Below, piece by piece: positions 1-4,800 of a stretch of 7,968 nt of DNA. A program made the translations under genes and the position numbers. Location: assembly GCA_003525525.1 (NCBI GenBank), contig DQED01000093.1, forward strand, positions 245-8,212. Reading direction: 5' to 3'. The stretch is from Desulfovibrio sp. GTDB taxonomy: Bacteria > Desulfobacterota > Desulfovibrionia > Desulfovibrionales > Desulfovibrionaceae. Position 1 is the stretch's first letter; every line of letters starts with the position of its first letter. The notes beneath the pieces were generated by a model. It saw only the letters and a list, made by a program, of their open reading frames with translations. It had not been told where the DNA came from and made no database searches.

Positions 1-278
1 GCCCTCAGGGCCTCGGCCACGCCGTGGCGTTCGGCGCAGGCGCGGCAGGCCAGCACGGTCACGCCCGCGGCCATGCACGCGGCCACTTCCTCCTGCAGGG
101 CCGGGTCTTCGGCGAGCAGCTGCGCCGAGGGGCCCCAGAGCAGCAGATGCACGGCGTCCCACCAGCCCTTGAGGCGGGAATTTTTCGCGTACATGAGGGC
201 CATGTTGCGGGCCGCGTCGGGATCGCGGCTGATCCACAGGATCACGAGACCGGGGGCCGTATCCTTGTCTGCGTTCAT
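1..278 (-). CDS. DsrE-family protein (3' part outside window)
   Basis: Partial gene: 92 codons are visible from the ATG at 278 to the left edge, and the 3' end lies outside the window. The product starts MNADKDTAPGLVILWISRD and keeps the DsrE-like layout. That is a first beta strand ending in a 'WISRDPD' turn, a helix 'ARNMALMYAKNSRLKGWWD', then 'VHLLLWGPSAQLLAED', and a cysteine pair in 'LACRACAERHGV' (Cys78 and Cys81; another Cys at 68). DsrE-fold proteins are small cytoplasmic proteins, some of which relay persulfide sulfur through a cysteine; whether this one does is unknown. The start is fixed by AAAGGAGG at 295-288, nine bases upstream. It is the last visible gene of the minus-strand flavoenzyme operon, 62 nt after the flavodoxin-fold gene, with a strong hairpin in that gap. 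Family assignment is good; function is not established. Confidence 0.8.
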   Translation of the reverse strand, partial: MNADKDTAPGLVILWISRDPDAARNMALMYAKNSRLKGWWDAVHLLLWGPSAQLLAEDPALQEEVAACMAAGVTVLACRACAERHGVAEALR

Positions 279-299
279 GGGAAGACGCCTCCTTTCGTA

Positions 300-335
300 C
301 GCCGCCGCGCCGCCGGACGGGGCGGCGCGGCGGCG
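300..335 (-). other. Intercistronic GC hairpin before the DsrE-family gene
   Basis: A perfect inverted repeat: 300-314 pairs with 321-335 (15 bp, all G/C) around a 6-nt loop. It lies between the stop of the flavodoxin-fold gene (341) and the ribosome binding site of the DsrE-family gene (295-288). On the minus strand it is followed by CGAAAGGAGG and not by a U-tract, so it does not look like a standard intrinsic terminator. It may protect the upstream mRNA, weaken read-through, or limit access to the next ribosome binding site. The role is inferred; the structure is directly visible. Confidence 0.6.
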
Positions 336-340
336 ACGTC

Positions 341-916
341 TCAGCCGTTGAGCTTTTGCAGCACCCAGGCCATGTTCTTGCCGAGGTTGTCCATGGTCTG
401 CATGCCTTCCTCGTCCTTTTCCACGTCCCCGGGCGAAAGGCCCCGGCCGAGGTTCCAGTAGCTCGAGCCCGGCACCACCACCTGGTTGATGAAGTAGAAG
501 TGGTTGATGGCGTCGAAGACGGCGATGGCCCCGCCGCGGCGCACGGCCACGACCGCGGCCCCGACCTTGCGCGCGAGCGCATAGCCGTTGGCCAGCGCCA
601 CCATGCCGGCGCGGTCGATGATGGACTTGATGTTGCTCGTCACGTTGGCGAAGTAGGTGGGCGAGCCGATGAGCATGCCGTCGGCCGCGACCATCTTGTC
701 CATGATTTCGTTCAGCATGTCGTTCTTGACGACGCAGTGGCCGTCTTTTTTCTCCCAGCATTTCATGCAGGCGATGCAGCCGTGTATGTTCTTGCCGTGC
801 AGCTGGAGCAGTTCGGTTTCGATGCCCGCGGCCTCGATGGGCGCAAGGGCGGCGCGCAGCATGGCGGCGGTGTTGCCGTCCTTGCGGGCGCTGCCGTTTA
901 TTGCCAGGACTTTCAC
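341..916 (-). CDS. NADPH-dependent FMN reductase / iron-sulfur flavoprotein-like protein
   Basis: A 191-residue flavodoxin-fold protein. The N-terminus 'KVLAINGSARKDGNTAAM' carries the FMN phosphate-binding loop (about residues 8-17), and 'IGSPTYFANVTSNIKSIIDR' (about 83-102) is the second flavin-contacting segment of the FMN_red family. Between them lies a compact cysteine motif, C47-x2-C50-x2-C53-x7-C61. It fits the CX2CX2CX4-7C pattern known for archaeal iron-sulfur flavoprotein (Isf), which binds a 4Fe-4S cluster. A cytoplasmic electron-transfer or reductase role is expected; the substrate cannot be read from sequence. The GTG start at 916 is chosen because it has AAAGGAG seven bases upstream and forms a GTGA overlap with the stop of the preceding flavin reductase gene, implying coupled translation. 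The longer open frame upstream of this GTG runs out of frame through that gene and is not real. Confidence 0.85.
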   Translation of the reverse strand: MKVLAINGSARKDGNTAAMLRAALAPIEAAGIETELLQLHGKNIHGCIACMKCWEKKDGHCVVKNDMLNEIMDKMVAADGMLIGSPTYFANVTSNIKSIIDRAGMVALANGYALARKVGAAVVAVRRGGAIAVFDAINHFYFINQVVVPGSSYWNLGRGLSPGDVEKDEEGMQTMDNLGKNMAWVLQKLNG

Positions 917-1488
917 TGTGCTTCTCCTTTCTTGCGCTTTTTCCCCGCGCTCCAGGCGTCGGCCACATGGTCGCCGAGGGTCCAGTAGCGGTTGTCGGGC
1001 ATGGTGAGCAGAAGCGGTTTGTATTTTTCCACATCCGGCCTGCCGTCGGTGAGGATCTCTCCGTCGGCCCAGCCGGCCTTGATTTCCCCGATAAAAAACG
1101 TGTGGTGGGGTAATTCCACGGCCTGCACGAGCGTCATTTCCAGGCAGAGCGGACACTGCCGGATCATGGGCGCGTGCGGCGTGTCGCCGTAGAAGACGTC
1201 GAAGAGCGCGGACTTGTCCATGTTTCGCCCGGAAACCAGGCCGCAATAGTCGGTCGGTTCCACGAGGTCGGGGCCGGGCAGGCACAGGGAGAACGCGCCG
1301 TTTTCCCGGATGCCCTTGCCCGTGTGCTGGCGGTGGTTGATGGAGACGCCGATCATGGGCGGCTTGTGCCCGACGCGCGTGACCCAGGCGGCGGCCATGA
1401 AGTTGACGCGGCCTTCGACCACGGCCCCGGCCAGGACCACGGGCATGGGCGGCAGGATCTCCGCATCGAGGCGGACCTTGTCGCTCAT
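913..1488 (-). CDS. Flavin reductase / flavoredoxin-type protein (third of three)
   Basis: A 191-residue member of the flavin reductase-like, FMN-binding split-barrel family. Family features are 'GRVNFMAAAWVTRV' (about 26-39), 'PPMIGVSINHRQHTGKGIRENGAFSLCL' across the central barrel, 'YCGLVSGRNMDKS' and 'HHTFFIGEI'. Members bind FMN and either reduce free flavin with NAD(P)H or pass electrons, as flavoredoxin of Desulfovibrio gigas does. The acceptor here is unknown. The tail ends in a basic 'GKKRKKGEAQ'. The start at 1488 makes an ATGA overlap with the stop of the preceding paralogue, and the stop overlaps the next start as GTGA, so it sits inside a translationally coupled chain. It shares the segments 'DKS..FDVFYG' and 'PMIR.CP' with the first paralogue (2056-2646) but not with the middle one. 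Confidence 0.87.
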   Translation of the reverse strand: MSDKVRLDAEILPPMPVVLAGAVVEGRVNFMAAAWVTRVGHKPPMIGVSINHRQHTGKGIRENGAFSLCLPGPDLVEPTDYCGLVSGRNMDKSALFDVFYGDTPHAPMIRQCPLCLEMTLVQAVELPHHTFFIGEIKAGWADGEILTDGRPDVEKYKPLLLTMPDNRYWTLGDHVADAWSAGKKRKKGEAQ

Positions 1489-2054
1489 TTGATCGCCTTG
1501 CCGAGCGACCAGCCCGGGCCGAGGTCGACGCCGAGGCCGTAGTAGTGCCGGTCCTCGGGCGCGAACACGATGGGCTTGATCGCCAGGGGATCGGGCTTGC
1601 CGCCCTTCATGGCCGCCTCTTCCACCTTCACGTCCAGCACTTCGCCGACGAACATGGTGTGCTGGCCGAGATCCTGGATGTGGATCACCTTGCACTCGAC
1701 CACGAGCGGGCACTGCGCCACGTAGGGCGCGTCCACGAGCTCGCTTTTCACGGGCGTGTAGCCGCAGGCCGCGAACTTGTCGTGGTCGCGGCCGGACACG
1801 ATGCCGCAGTAGTCCACTTTGGCCACGTCGGCCTCGCCGGCCACGTTGATGGTGAAGGCCTTGCGCTCCATGATGGCGGCGTAGGAGTGCCGGGGCTTTT
1901 GCAGGGAGACGGTCATGCACACGGGCTTCGAACAGCAGATGCCGCCCCAGGCGGCGGTCATGAGGTTGGGCTTGCCGGCGGCGTCGTAGGTGCCGATCAG
2001 CCAGGCCGGGGTCGGCAGGGTCATGGTTTTCGCGCCGAGGGATACTTTGGCCAT
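1485..2054 (-). CDS. Flavoredoxin-like flavin reductase (second of three)
   Basis: A 189-residue flavin reductase-like protein beginning MAKVSLGAKTMTLPTPAWLI. It has the classic family blocks 'GTYDAAGKPNLMTAAWGGIC', 'VSLQKPRHSYAAIMERKAF' and 'DYCGIVSGRDHDKFA', then 'GQHTMFVGEVLDV'. From memory, this arrangement is the closest of the three to flavoredoxin of Desulfovibrio gigas, an FMN protein implicated in electron transfer during thiosulfate reduction. I could not run an alignment, so I give no gene symbol. It is expected to be a cytoplasmic, probably dimeric FMN protein. The ATG at 2054 is preceded by AAAGGAG, which lies inside the last codons of the upstream gene. Only 1 nt separates it from that gene's stop, and its own stop overlaps the next start (ATGA). 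Confidence 0.88.
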   Translation of the reverse strand: MAKVSLGAKTMTLPTPAWLIGTYDAAGKPNLMTAAWGGICCSKPVCMTVSLQKPRHSYAAIMERKAFTINVAGEADVAKVDYCGIVSGRDHDKFAACGYTPVKSELVDAPYVAQCPLVVECKVIHIQDLGQHTMFVGEVLDVKVEEAAMKGGKPDPLAIKPIVFAPEDRHYYGLGVDLGPGWSLGKAIK

Positions 2055-2055
2055 G

Positions 2056-2646
2056 TCACTTCGCTCCTTTGGCGGCCGCGTAGGCCGGATGGTCCCGCCC
2101 GGCCCGCCAGCAGGGGGCCACGGGTTCGCCGAGTGCAAAATACCAGCCGCTGGCATAATCGAAAAGCAGCGGCCGGACCTTCTCCAGATCGACCTTGTCG
2201 CCGTCGCGCAGGCAGTCCTCGTCCACGTAGGTGGCGACGAGCTCCCCCACGAACACCTCGTGGGCCGGCAGGTCCATGACGTCGTGCAGCGCCAGCTCCA
2301 TGTTGACCGGGCACTCCCGGATCATGGGCACGTTGCCGCGTGCGCCGTAGAAGACGTCGAACACGTGCGACTTGTCCACGCGGCTGCCCGAAACGATGCC
2401 CACATAATCCGTTTCCACGGCCATGGACGCGCGCGGCAGGCAGATGGAGAAGCCGCCCGCGTCACGAATGGCGCGGCTGGTGTGGCGGTATTTCTTGAGG
2501 CTGACCGTCAGGTATTGGGGCGCGGCGTTGTTCAAGATGCCCACGTGGGCGATGGCCAGGAAATTGGGCCTGCCGTCGGCCATGGCCCCGACGATGGTCG
2601 TCGGCATGGGGTAGAGGGCGCACACGGGCCCGATCGAGCGTTGCAT
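2056..2646 (-). CDS. Flavin reductase family protein (first of three)
   Basis: A 196-residue flavin reductase-like protein. Visible blocks are 'PTTIVGAMADGRPNFLAIAH' (about 15-34), 'LTVSLKKYRHTSRAIRDAG', 'DYVGIVSGSRVDKSHVFDVF', 'PMIRECPVNMELAL' and 'HEVFVGELVATYVDED', with a slightly longer C-terminus than its two neighbours. FMN binding and an NAD(P)H-linked or electron-transfer role follow from the family; the substrate is unknown. The start MQRSIGPVCALYPMP at 2646 matches the usual 'SIG....YP.P' opening of the family. The ribosome binding site is weak (only AGG about eight bases upstream), unlike the other genes here. The preceding nitroreductase stops 10 nt upstream, and the weak site suggests dependence on that gene's translation. 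The longer in-frame extension upstream overlaps the nitroreductase in another frame and is spurious. Confidence 0.86.
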   Translation of the reverse strand: MQRSIGPVCALYPMPTTIVGAMADGRPNFLAIAHVGILNNAAPQYLTVSLKKYRHTSRAIRDAGGFSICLPRASMAVETDYVGIVSGSRVDKSHVFDVFYGARGNVPMIRECPVNMELALHDVMDLPAHEVFVGELVATYVDEDCLRDGDKVDLEKVRPLLFDYASGWYFALGEPVAPCWRAGRDHPAYAAAKGAK

Positions 2647-2656
2647 CGCGCGCCTG

Positions 2657-3172
2657 CTACCAGCGGTTTTGGTGGATGCGCTCGGGCTTGAAGCGGTCCA
2701 CGCGTTTGAATTCCTGCGCCGGGTGGCCCATGACCACCAGCGCGTGCGCCTTGACCCCTTCGGGCAGGGCGAGCAGCCGCGCGAGCCCTTCCATGCGCTC
2801 GGGCCGGGGGTAGATGCCGCACCAGACCGTGCCGAGCCCGAGCCCGCGCGCGGCGAGCAGCAGGTTCTCCACCGCGGCCGAACAATCCAGGGTCCAGTAG
2901 CCGAAACCCGGGTATTTCTCCTGGGCCAGTTCCGCGACCACGGCGATGGCCAGGGGCGCCTGCCTGACCATGGCCGCATGGGCATGGATGTCCGGGATGG
3001 CGTCGAGGATCGCGCGGTCGGTGATGACCACGAAATGCCAGGGCTGGGCGTTGCCGGCGCTCGGCGCGGCCATGGCGGCGCGCAGCACCGTGTCCAGGTC
3101 TTCCTCGGACACCGGGGCGTCGGTGAAGGCGCGAATGCTGCGCCGGGTATGGATGGCTTCCAGCAGTTCCAT
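2657..3172 (-). CDS. Nitroreductase family protein (FMN-dependent)
   Basis: A 171-residue short nitroreductase-fold protein and the first gene of the operon. It carries 'RRSIRAF' (10-16), the FMN-contacting 'APSAGNAQPWHF' (36-47), and a long helix 'DCSAAVENLLLAARGLGLG' (about 95-113) followed by 'TVWCGIYP'. It ends in 'RFKPERIHQNRW', the basic/aromatic terminus usual in the family. Such proteins are cytoplasmic FMN homodimers that use NAD(P)H to reduce nitroaromatics, quinones or related electrophiles; the true substrate is unknown. It is about 30-50 residues shorter than E. coli NfsB-type enzymes, which is normal for this subgroup. The ATG at 3172 has AAAGGAGG four bases upstream. It faces an HxlR regulator, an arrangement also seen for redox-sensing HxlR proteins and nitroreductases in Bacillus (HypR/HypO). 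Confidence 0.9.
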   Translation of the reverse strand: MELLEAIHTRRSIRAFTDAPVSEEDLDTVLRAAMAAPSAGNAQPWHFVVITDRAILDAIPDIHAHAAMVRQAPLAIAVVAELAQEKYPGFGYWTLDCSAAVENLLLAARGLGLGTVWCGIYPRPERMEGLARLLALPEGVKAHALVVMGHPAQEFKRVDRFKPERIHQNRW

Positions 3173-3219
3173 GGGGCCTCCTTTACGGTTTCCGCTTTAC
3201 GCTTTGGGGAAATTCTGCC

Positions 3220-3225
3220 AGTATA
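3220..3225 (-). promoter_or_regulatory. Putative -10 of the nitroreductase operon promoter
   Basis: On the minus strand this reads TATACT, a 5/6 match to the sigma-70 -10 hexamer, about 48 nt upstream of the nitroreductase start. No convincing -35 hexamer stands at 16-18 nt spacing; the sequence there is instead occupied by the inverted repeat listed at 3237-3270. A weak -35 with an overlapping operator would fit a promoter controlled by the divergent HxlR protein. This is a reading of motifs only. Confidence 0.35.
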
Positions 3226-3236
3226 CCCAAAAAAGC

Positions 3237-3270
3237 AAGTAGGCACATTAAAGTTCAGTAGTACCTATTT
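3237..3270. promoter_or_regulatory. Candidate HxlR operator (imperfect inverted repeat)
   Basis: The arm AAGTAGGCAC (3237-3246) and the arm GTACCTATTT (3261-3270) are inverted copies, matching at 8 of 10 positions across a 14-nt centre. The repeat lies in the AT-richer gap between the nitroreductase and HxlR genes, just upstream of the HxlR start and in the -35 zone of the likely operon promoter. HxlR-type dimers bind such dyads next to their own gene. Assignment rests on position and symmetry only. Confidence 0.4.
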
Positions 3271-3289
3271 GGATACCATGGAGGCGGTC

Positions 3290-3751
3290 ATGGCCGGACA
3301 AGGAATCCCGTGCGGGCGCAAACGCTGCCTGGGCAAGGAATATTCGTGCAGCATGGAGCTGTCGCTGGCGGTCATCGGCGGCAAATGGAAGCCGCTCATC
3401 CTGTGGCACCTGCGCGACGTGCCCACGCTGCGTTTCTCGGCGCTGCGGCGCACCATGCCGATCATCACCCAGAAAATGCTCACGCAGCAGTTGCGCGAGC
3501 TCGAATCCGACGGCATGATCTCCCGCACGGTCTTCGCCGAGGTGCCGCCGCGCGTGGAGTACGGGCTCACGCACTCGGGCCGGGACATCATCCCCATACT
3601 GGAAGCGCTGTGCCGTTTCGGCAAGCAGTTCGAGGCGCGGTTCGGCGTCGAAAGCGTGGAGCCCGTGCCGTCGCAGCCGGCCGATGCGCCTGCGGACGAC
3701 GCGGACATGGCCTCGCCCGAAGGCGTGGCCCGACGCCGCGCGGTGCGCTGA
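3290..3751 (+). CDS. HxlR-family winged-helix transcriptional regulator
   Basis: A 153-residue HxlR-type (DUF24) regulator. The core 'LAVIGGKWKPLILWHL' (26-41) is the family signature, 'ITQKMLTQQLRELE' (59-72) is the recognition helix, and 'ISRTVFAEVPPRVEYGLTHS' (77-96) forms the wing. Three cysteines precede the core (Cys8, Cys13, Cys20) and a fourth is Cys108. In redox-sensing members such as YodB and HypR, a cysteine just before the core is the switch, and Cys20 sits in that place. The C-terminal 30 residues (about 121-153) are acidic or Ala/Pro-rich and probably disordered. I chose the ATG at 3290 because GGAGG stands five bases upstream; an in-frame ATG at 3278 has no good ribosome binding site. 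The gene is divergent from the nitroreductase operon, which it most likely controls. Confidence 0.9.
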   Translation: MAGQGIPCGRKRCLGKEYSCSMELSLAVIGGKWKPLILWHLRDVPTLRFSALRRTMPIITQKMLTQQLRELESDGMISRTVFAEVPPRVEYGLTHSGRDIIPILEALCRFGKQFEARFGVESVEPVPSQPADAPADDADMASPEGVARRRAVR

Positions 3752-3789
3752 ACCGATCGATTCTTGGACGGCGTATGTTTTTTAGCCAT
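3752..3789 (-). other. Orphan minus-strand gene start (possible remnant or small gene)
   Basis: On the minus strand a strong ribosome binding site, GGGAGGAAAT, leads directly into an ATG at 3789. The first codons, MAKKHTPSKNRSV, fall in the spacer and are richer in A/T than neighbouring genes. The frame stays open for 175 codons, but beyond about codon 13 it lies wholly antisense to the HxlR gene, where it looks like a shadow frame. It could be the 5' end of a gene destroyed by rearrangement, a small overlapping gene, or chance. I do not recognise the peptide. Confidence 0.25.
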
Positions 3790-3834
3790 ATTTCCTCCCG
3801 GAATCGTATAGATTATGCCCGATGCGGAAAACCG

Positions 3835-3863
3835 CCGCGCCGCGGCCCGGAGCCGCGGCGCGG
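3835..3863 (-). terminator. Perfect 12-bp GC hairpin in the HxlR-ZraP spacer
   Basis: 3835-3846 pairs perfectly with 3852-3863 around the 5-nt loop CCGGA. On the minus strand it is followed by CGGTTTTCCGC, a short U-run, so it could end leftward transcription. On the plus strand it has no U-run, so it is a poor terminator for HxlR. Its centre is about 130 bp upstream of the predicted sigma-54 start site of the next gene, so an enhancer-binding-protein site is an alternative reading. Function uncertain; symmetry certain. Confidence 0.4.
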
Positions 3864-3952
3864 GAGGGAAAGGCAAGAGGGCGAAAAAATGTATAGCGAT
3901 TTGGTCTGGTAAGCGAAAAGGGGGCGCATCCGCGCGACGCACCGGGCGCTTC

Positions 3953-3968
3953 TGGCATGGGCGATGCT
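3953..3968 (+). promoter_or_regulatory. Sigma-54 (-24/-12) promoter of the ZraP-like gene
   Basis: TGGCATGGGCGATGCT matches the sigma-54 consensus TGGCACG-N4-TTGCW closely. The invariant GG (3954-3955) and GC (3966-3967) are present with exactly the required spacing. Transcription would start near 3979, giving a leader of about 23 nt that still contains the AAAGGAGG at 3988-3995. In enterobacteria zraP is itself transcribed by sigma-54 under the NtrC-type regulator ZraR, so promoter type and gene product agree. No response regulator or kinase gene lies in the window. Confidence 0.65.
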
Positions 3969-4001
3969 TTACGCAAGGCATACTCGCAAAGGAGGCGCTC
4001 C

Positions 4002-4613
4002 ATGCGCAAAAGCATTCGTATTCCCGCCGTCATCGCCCTGGCCCTGGCCCTGACCGTTCCGGCCCTGGCCCAGTCCACCCACCAGCAGCACGCCGCCCCG
4101 GCCGCCGCGCCGGCCGATGCCGCGAAGGCCGCGCCTGCCGTCGATCCCGACAAGGCCTATGTCCTCAACCAGGAATACGTGGCCAAGACCGCCGAACTGC
4201 GCGGCAAGATCACCGCGAAGAAGGCCGAGCTGGAAACGCAGCTTGCCGCCAGGCCCGACGACACGGCCGCCGTCAAAAAGCTCGTGGCCGACATCGCCGC
4301 CCTTCGCGGCCAGCTCGACGAACAGACGACCCTGTTTCGCATCCGCTACGCCAAGGAGACGGGCACCCCCATTCGCATGACCCGGGGCTTCGGCCACAAG
4401 GGCCGGATGGGCATGATGGACGGCTCCATGGACATGATGGGCGGCAAGGCCAGGGAAGGCTGCATGATGATGGGCAAGGGTATGATGCTGGGCAAGGACC
4501 ATGGCGCGATGCAGGGCATGGATCATAACGCCATGCAGGGCCAGCCCCAGGGCATGAGCATGCCGGCCCCGGCCACCGACGCCAAGACCACCGCTCCCCG
4601 GCAGGCCGGCTAA
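4002..4613 (+). CDS. ZraP-like periplasmic metal-stress protein with Met-rich tail
   Basis: A 203-residue exported protein. Residues 1-23 form a signal peptide (basic start, Ala/Leu-rich core, cleavage at 'ALA-QS'). An Ala/Pro-rich linker with His27 and His30 follows. Residues about 50-125 match the ZraP/heavy-metal-sensor helical pattern: 'YVLNQEYVAKTAELRGKITA', then 'KAELETQLA', 'LVADIAALRGQLDEQTTLFR' and a terminal 'AKETGTPIR'. Residues 126-187 hold 17 methionines plus three histidines and one Cys (154), with degenerate 'DHGAMQGM/DHNAMQGQ' repeats. Such a tail could bind Cu(I) or other soft metals, while the helical part acts as a periplasmic chaperone in the family. The ATG at 4002 has AAAGGAGG six bases upstream; an upstream in-frame ATG (3957) lies inside the sigma-54 promoter and is rejected. 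Family good, metal unknown. Confidence 0.82.
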   Translation: MRKSIRIPAVIALALALTVPALAQSTHQQHAAPAAAPADAAKAAPAVDPDKAYVLNQEYVAKTAELRGKITAKKAELETQLAARPDDTAAVKKLVADIAALRGQLDEQTTLFRIRYAKETGTPIRMTRGFGHKGRMGMMDGSMDMMGGKAREGCMMMGKGMMLGKDHGAMQGMDHNAMQGQPQGMSMPAPATDAKTTAPRQAG

Positions 4614-4719
4614 CGCCCTTTGTCATCCTTCAAGACCGGCGACGGCAAGGTGACCAGTTCCATGAAGGCCATGCCCGGCATGTAACACGCTTCGATCCCA
4701 TCCTCCTCCCCCAAGGCAA

Positions 4720-4751
4720 GGGTCGCCGGTCCCTCCCCGGCGGCCCTTTTT
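4720..4751 (+). terminator. Intrinsic terminator after the ZraP-like gene
   Basis: GGGTCGCCGG (4720-4729) pairs with CCGGCGGCCC (4737-4746), a 10-bp stem with one T-G wobble and a 7-nt loop, followed at once by five T residues (4747-4751). This is a standard rho-independent terminator. It separates the ZraP-like unit from the ribB promoter, which begins 17 nt downstream. Confidence 0.88.
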
Positions 4752-4767
4752 CATGTCCGGCCCGGAC

Positions 4768-4796
4768 TTGCCAACCCGCGCGGGCGGGACTATGAC
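4768..4796 (+). promoter_or_regulatory. Sigma-70-type promoter of ribB
   Basis: TTGCCA (4768-4773, 5/6 match to the -35 hexamer) and TATGAC (4791-4796, 4/6 match to the -10 hexamer) are separated by exactly 17 nt. Transcription would start near 4802-4804, right at the 5' strand of riboswitch helix P1. The position between the upstream terminator and the aptamer supports the call. Confidence 0.65.
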
Positions 4797-4800
4797 ATCC

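Noticed and set aside
356..988. Long plus-strand open frames opposite the flavoenzyme operon (also 1174-1542, 1545-2279, 1990-2691)
   Set aside because: Their translations are low-complexity and rich in Arg, Gly, His, Val and Asp, as expected for the complement of GC-rich genes. The opposite strand encodes clear family motifs with ribosome binding sites.
917..1285. N-terminal extension of the FMN reductase-like frame on the minus strand
   Set aside because: It lies in a different frame across the third flavin reductase gene and is Arg-rich. The GTG at 916 has a good ribosome binding site and a GTGA overlap.
2669..3289. Long N-terminal extension of the HxlR frame
   Set aside because: It runs antisense through the nitroreductase gene. 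The HxlR family is short, and a proper ribosome binding site stands at 3280-3284.
3889..3912. Seven-codon leader-like frame MYSDLVW with GAGGG upstream
   Set aside because: No run of regulatory codons, no attenuator hairpin directly after it, and it lies upstream of the predicted sigma-54 start site, so the ZraP transcript would not include it.
3957..4001. Earlier in-frame start for the ZraP-like protein
   Set aside because: The ATG at 3957 falls inside the sigma-54 promoter element and would bury the signal peptide. The ATG at 4002 has an ideal ribosome binding site.
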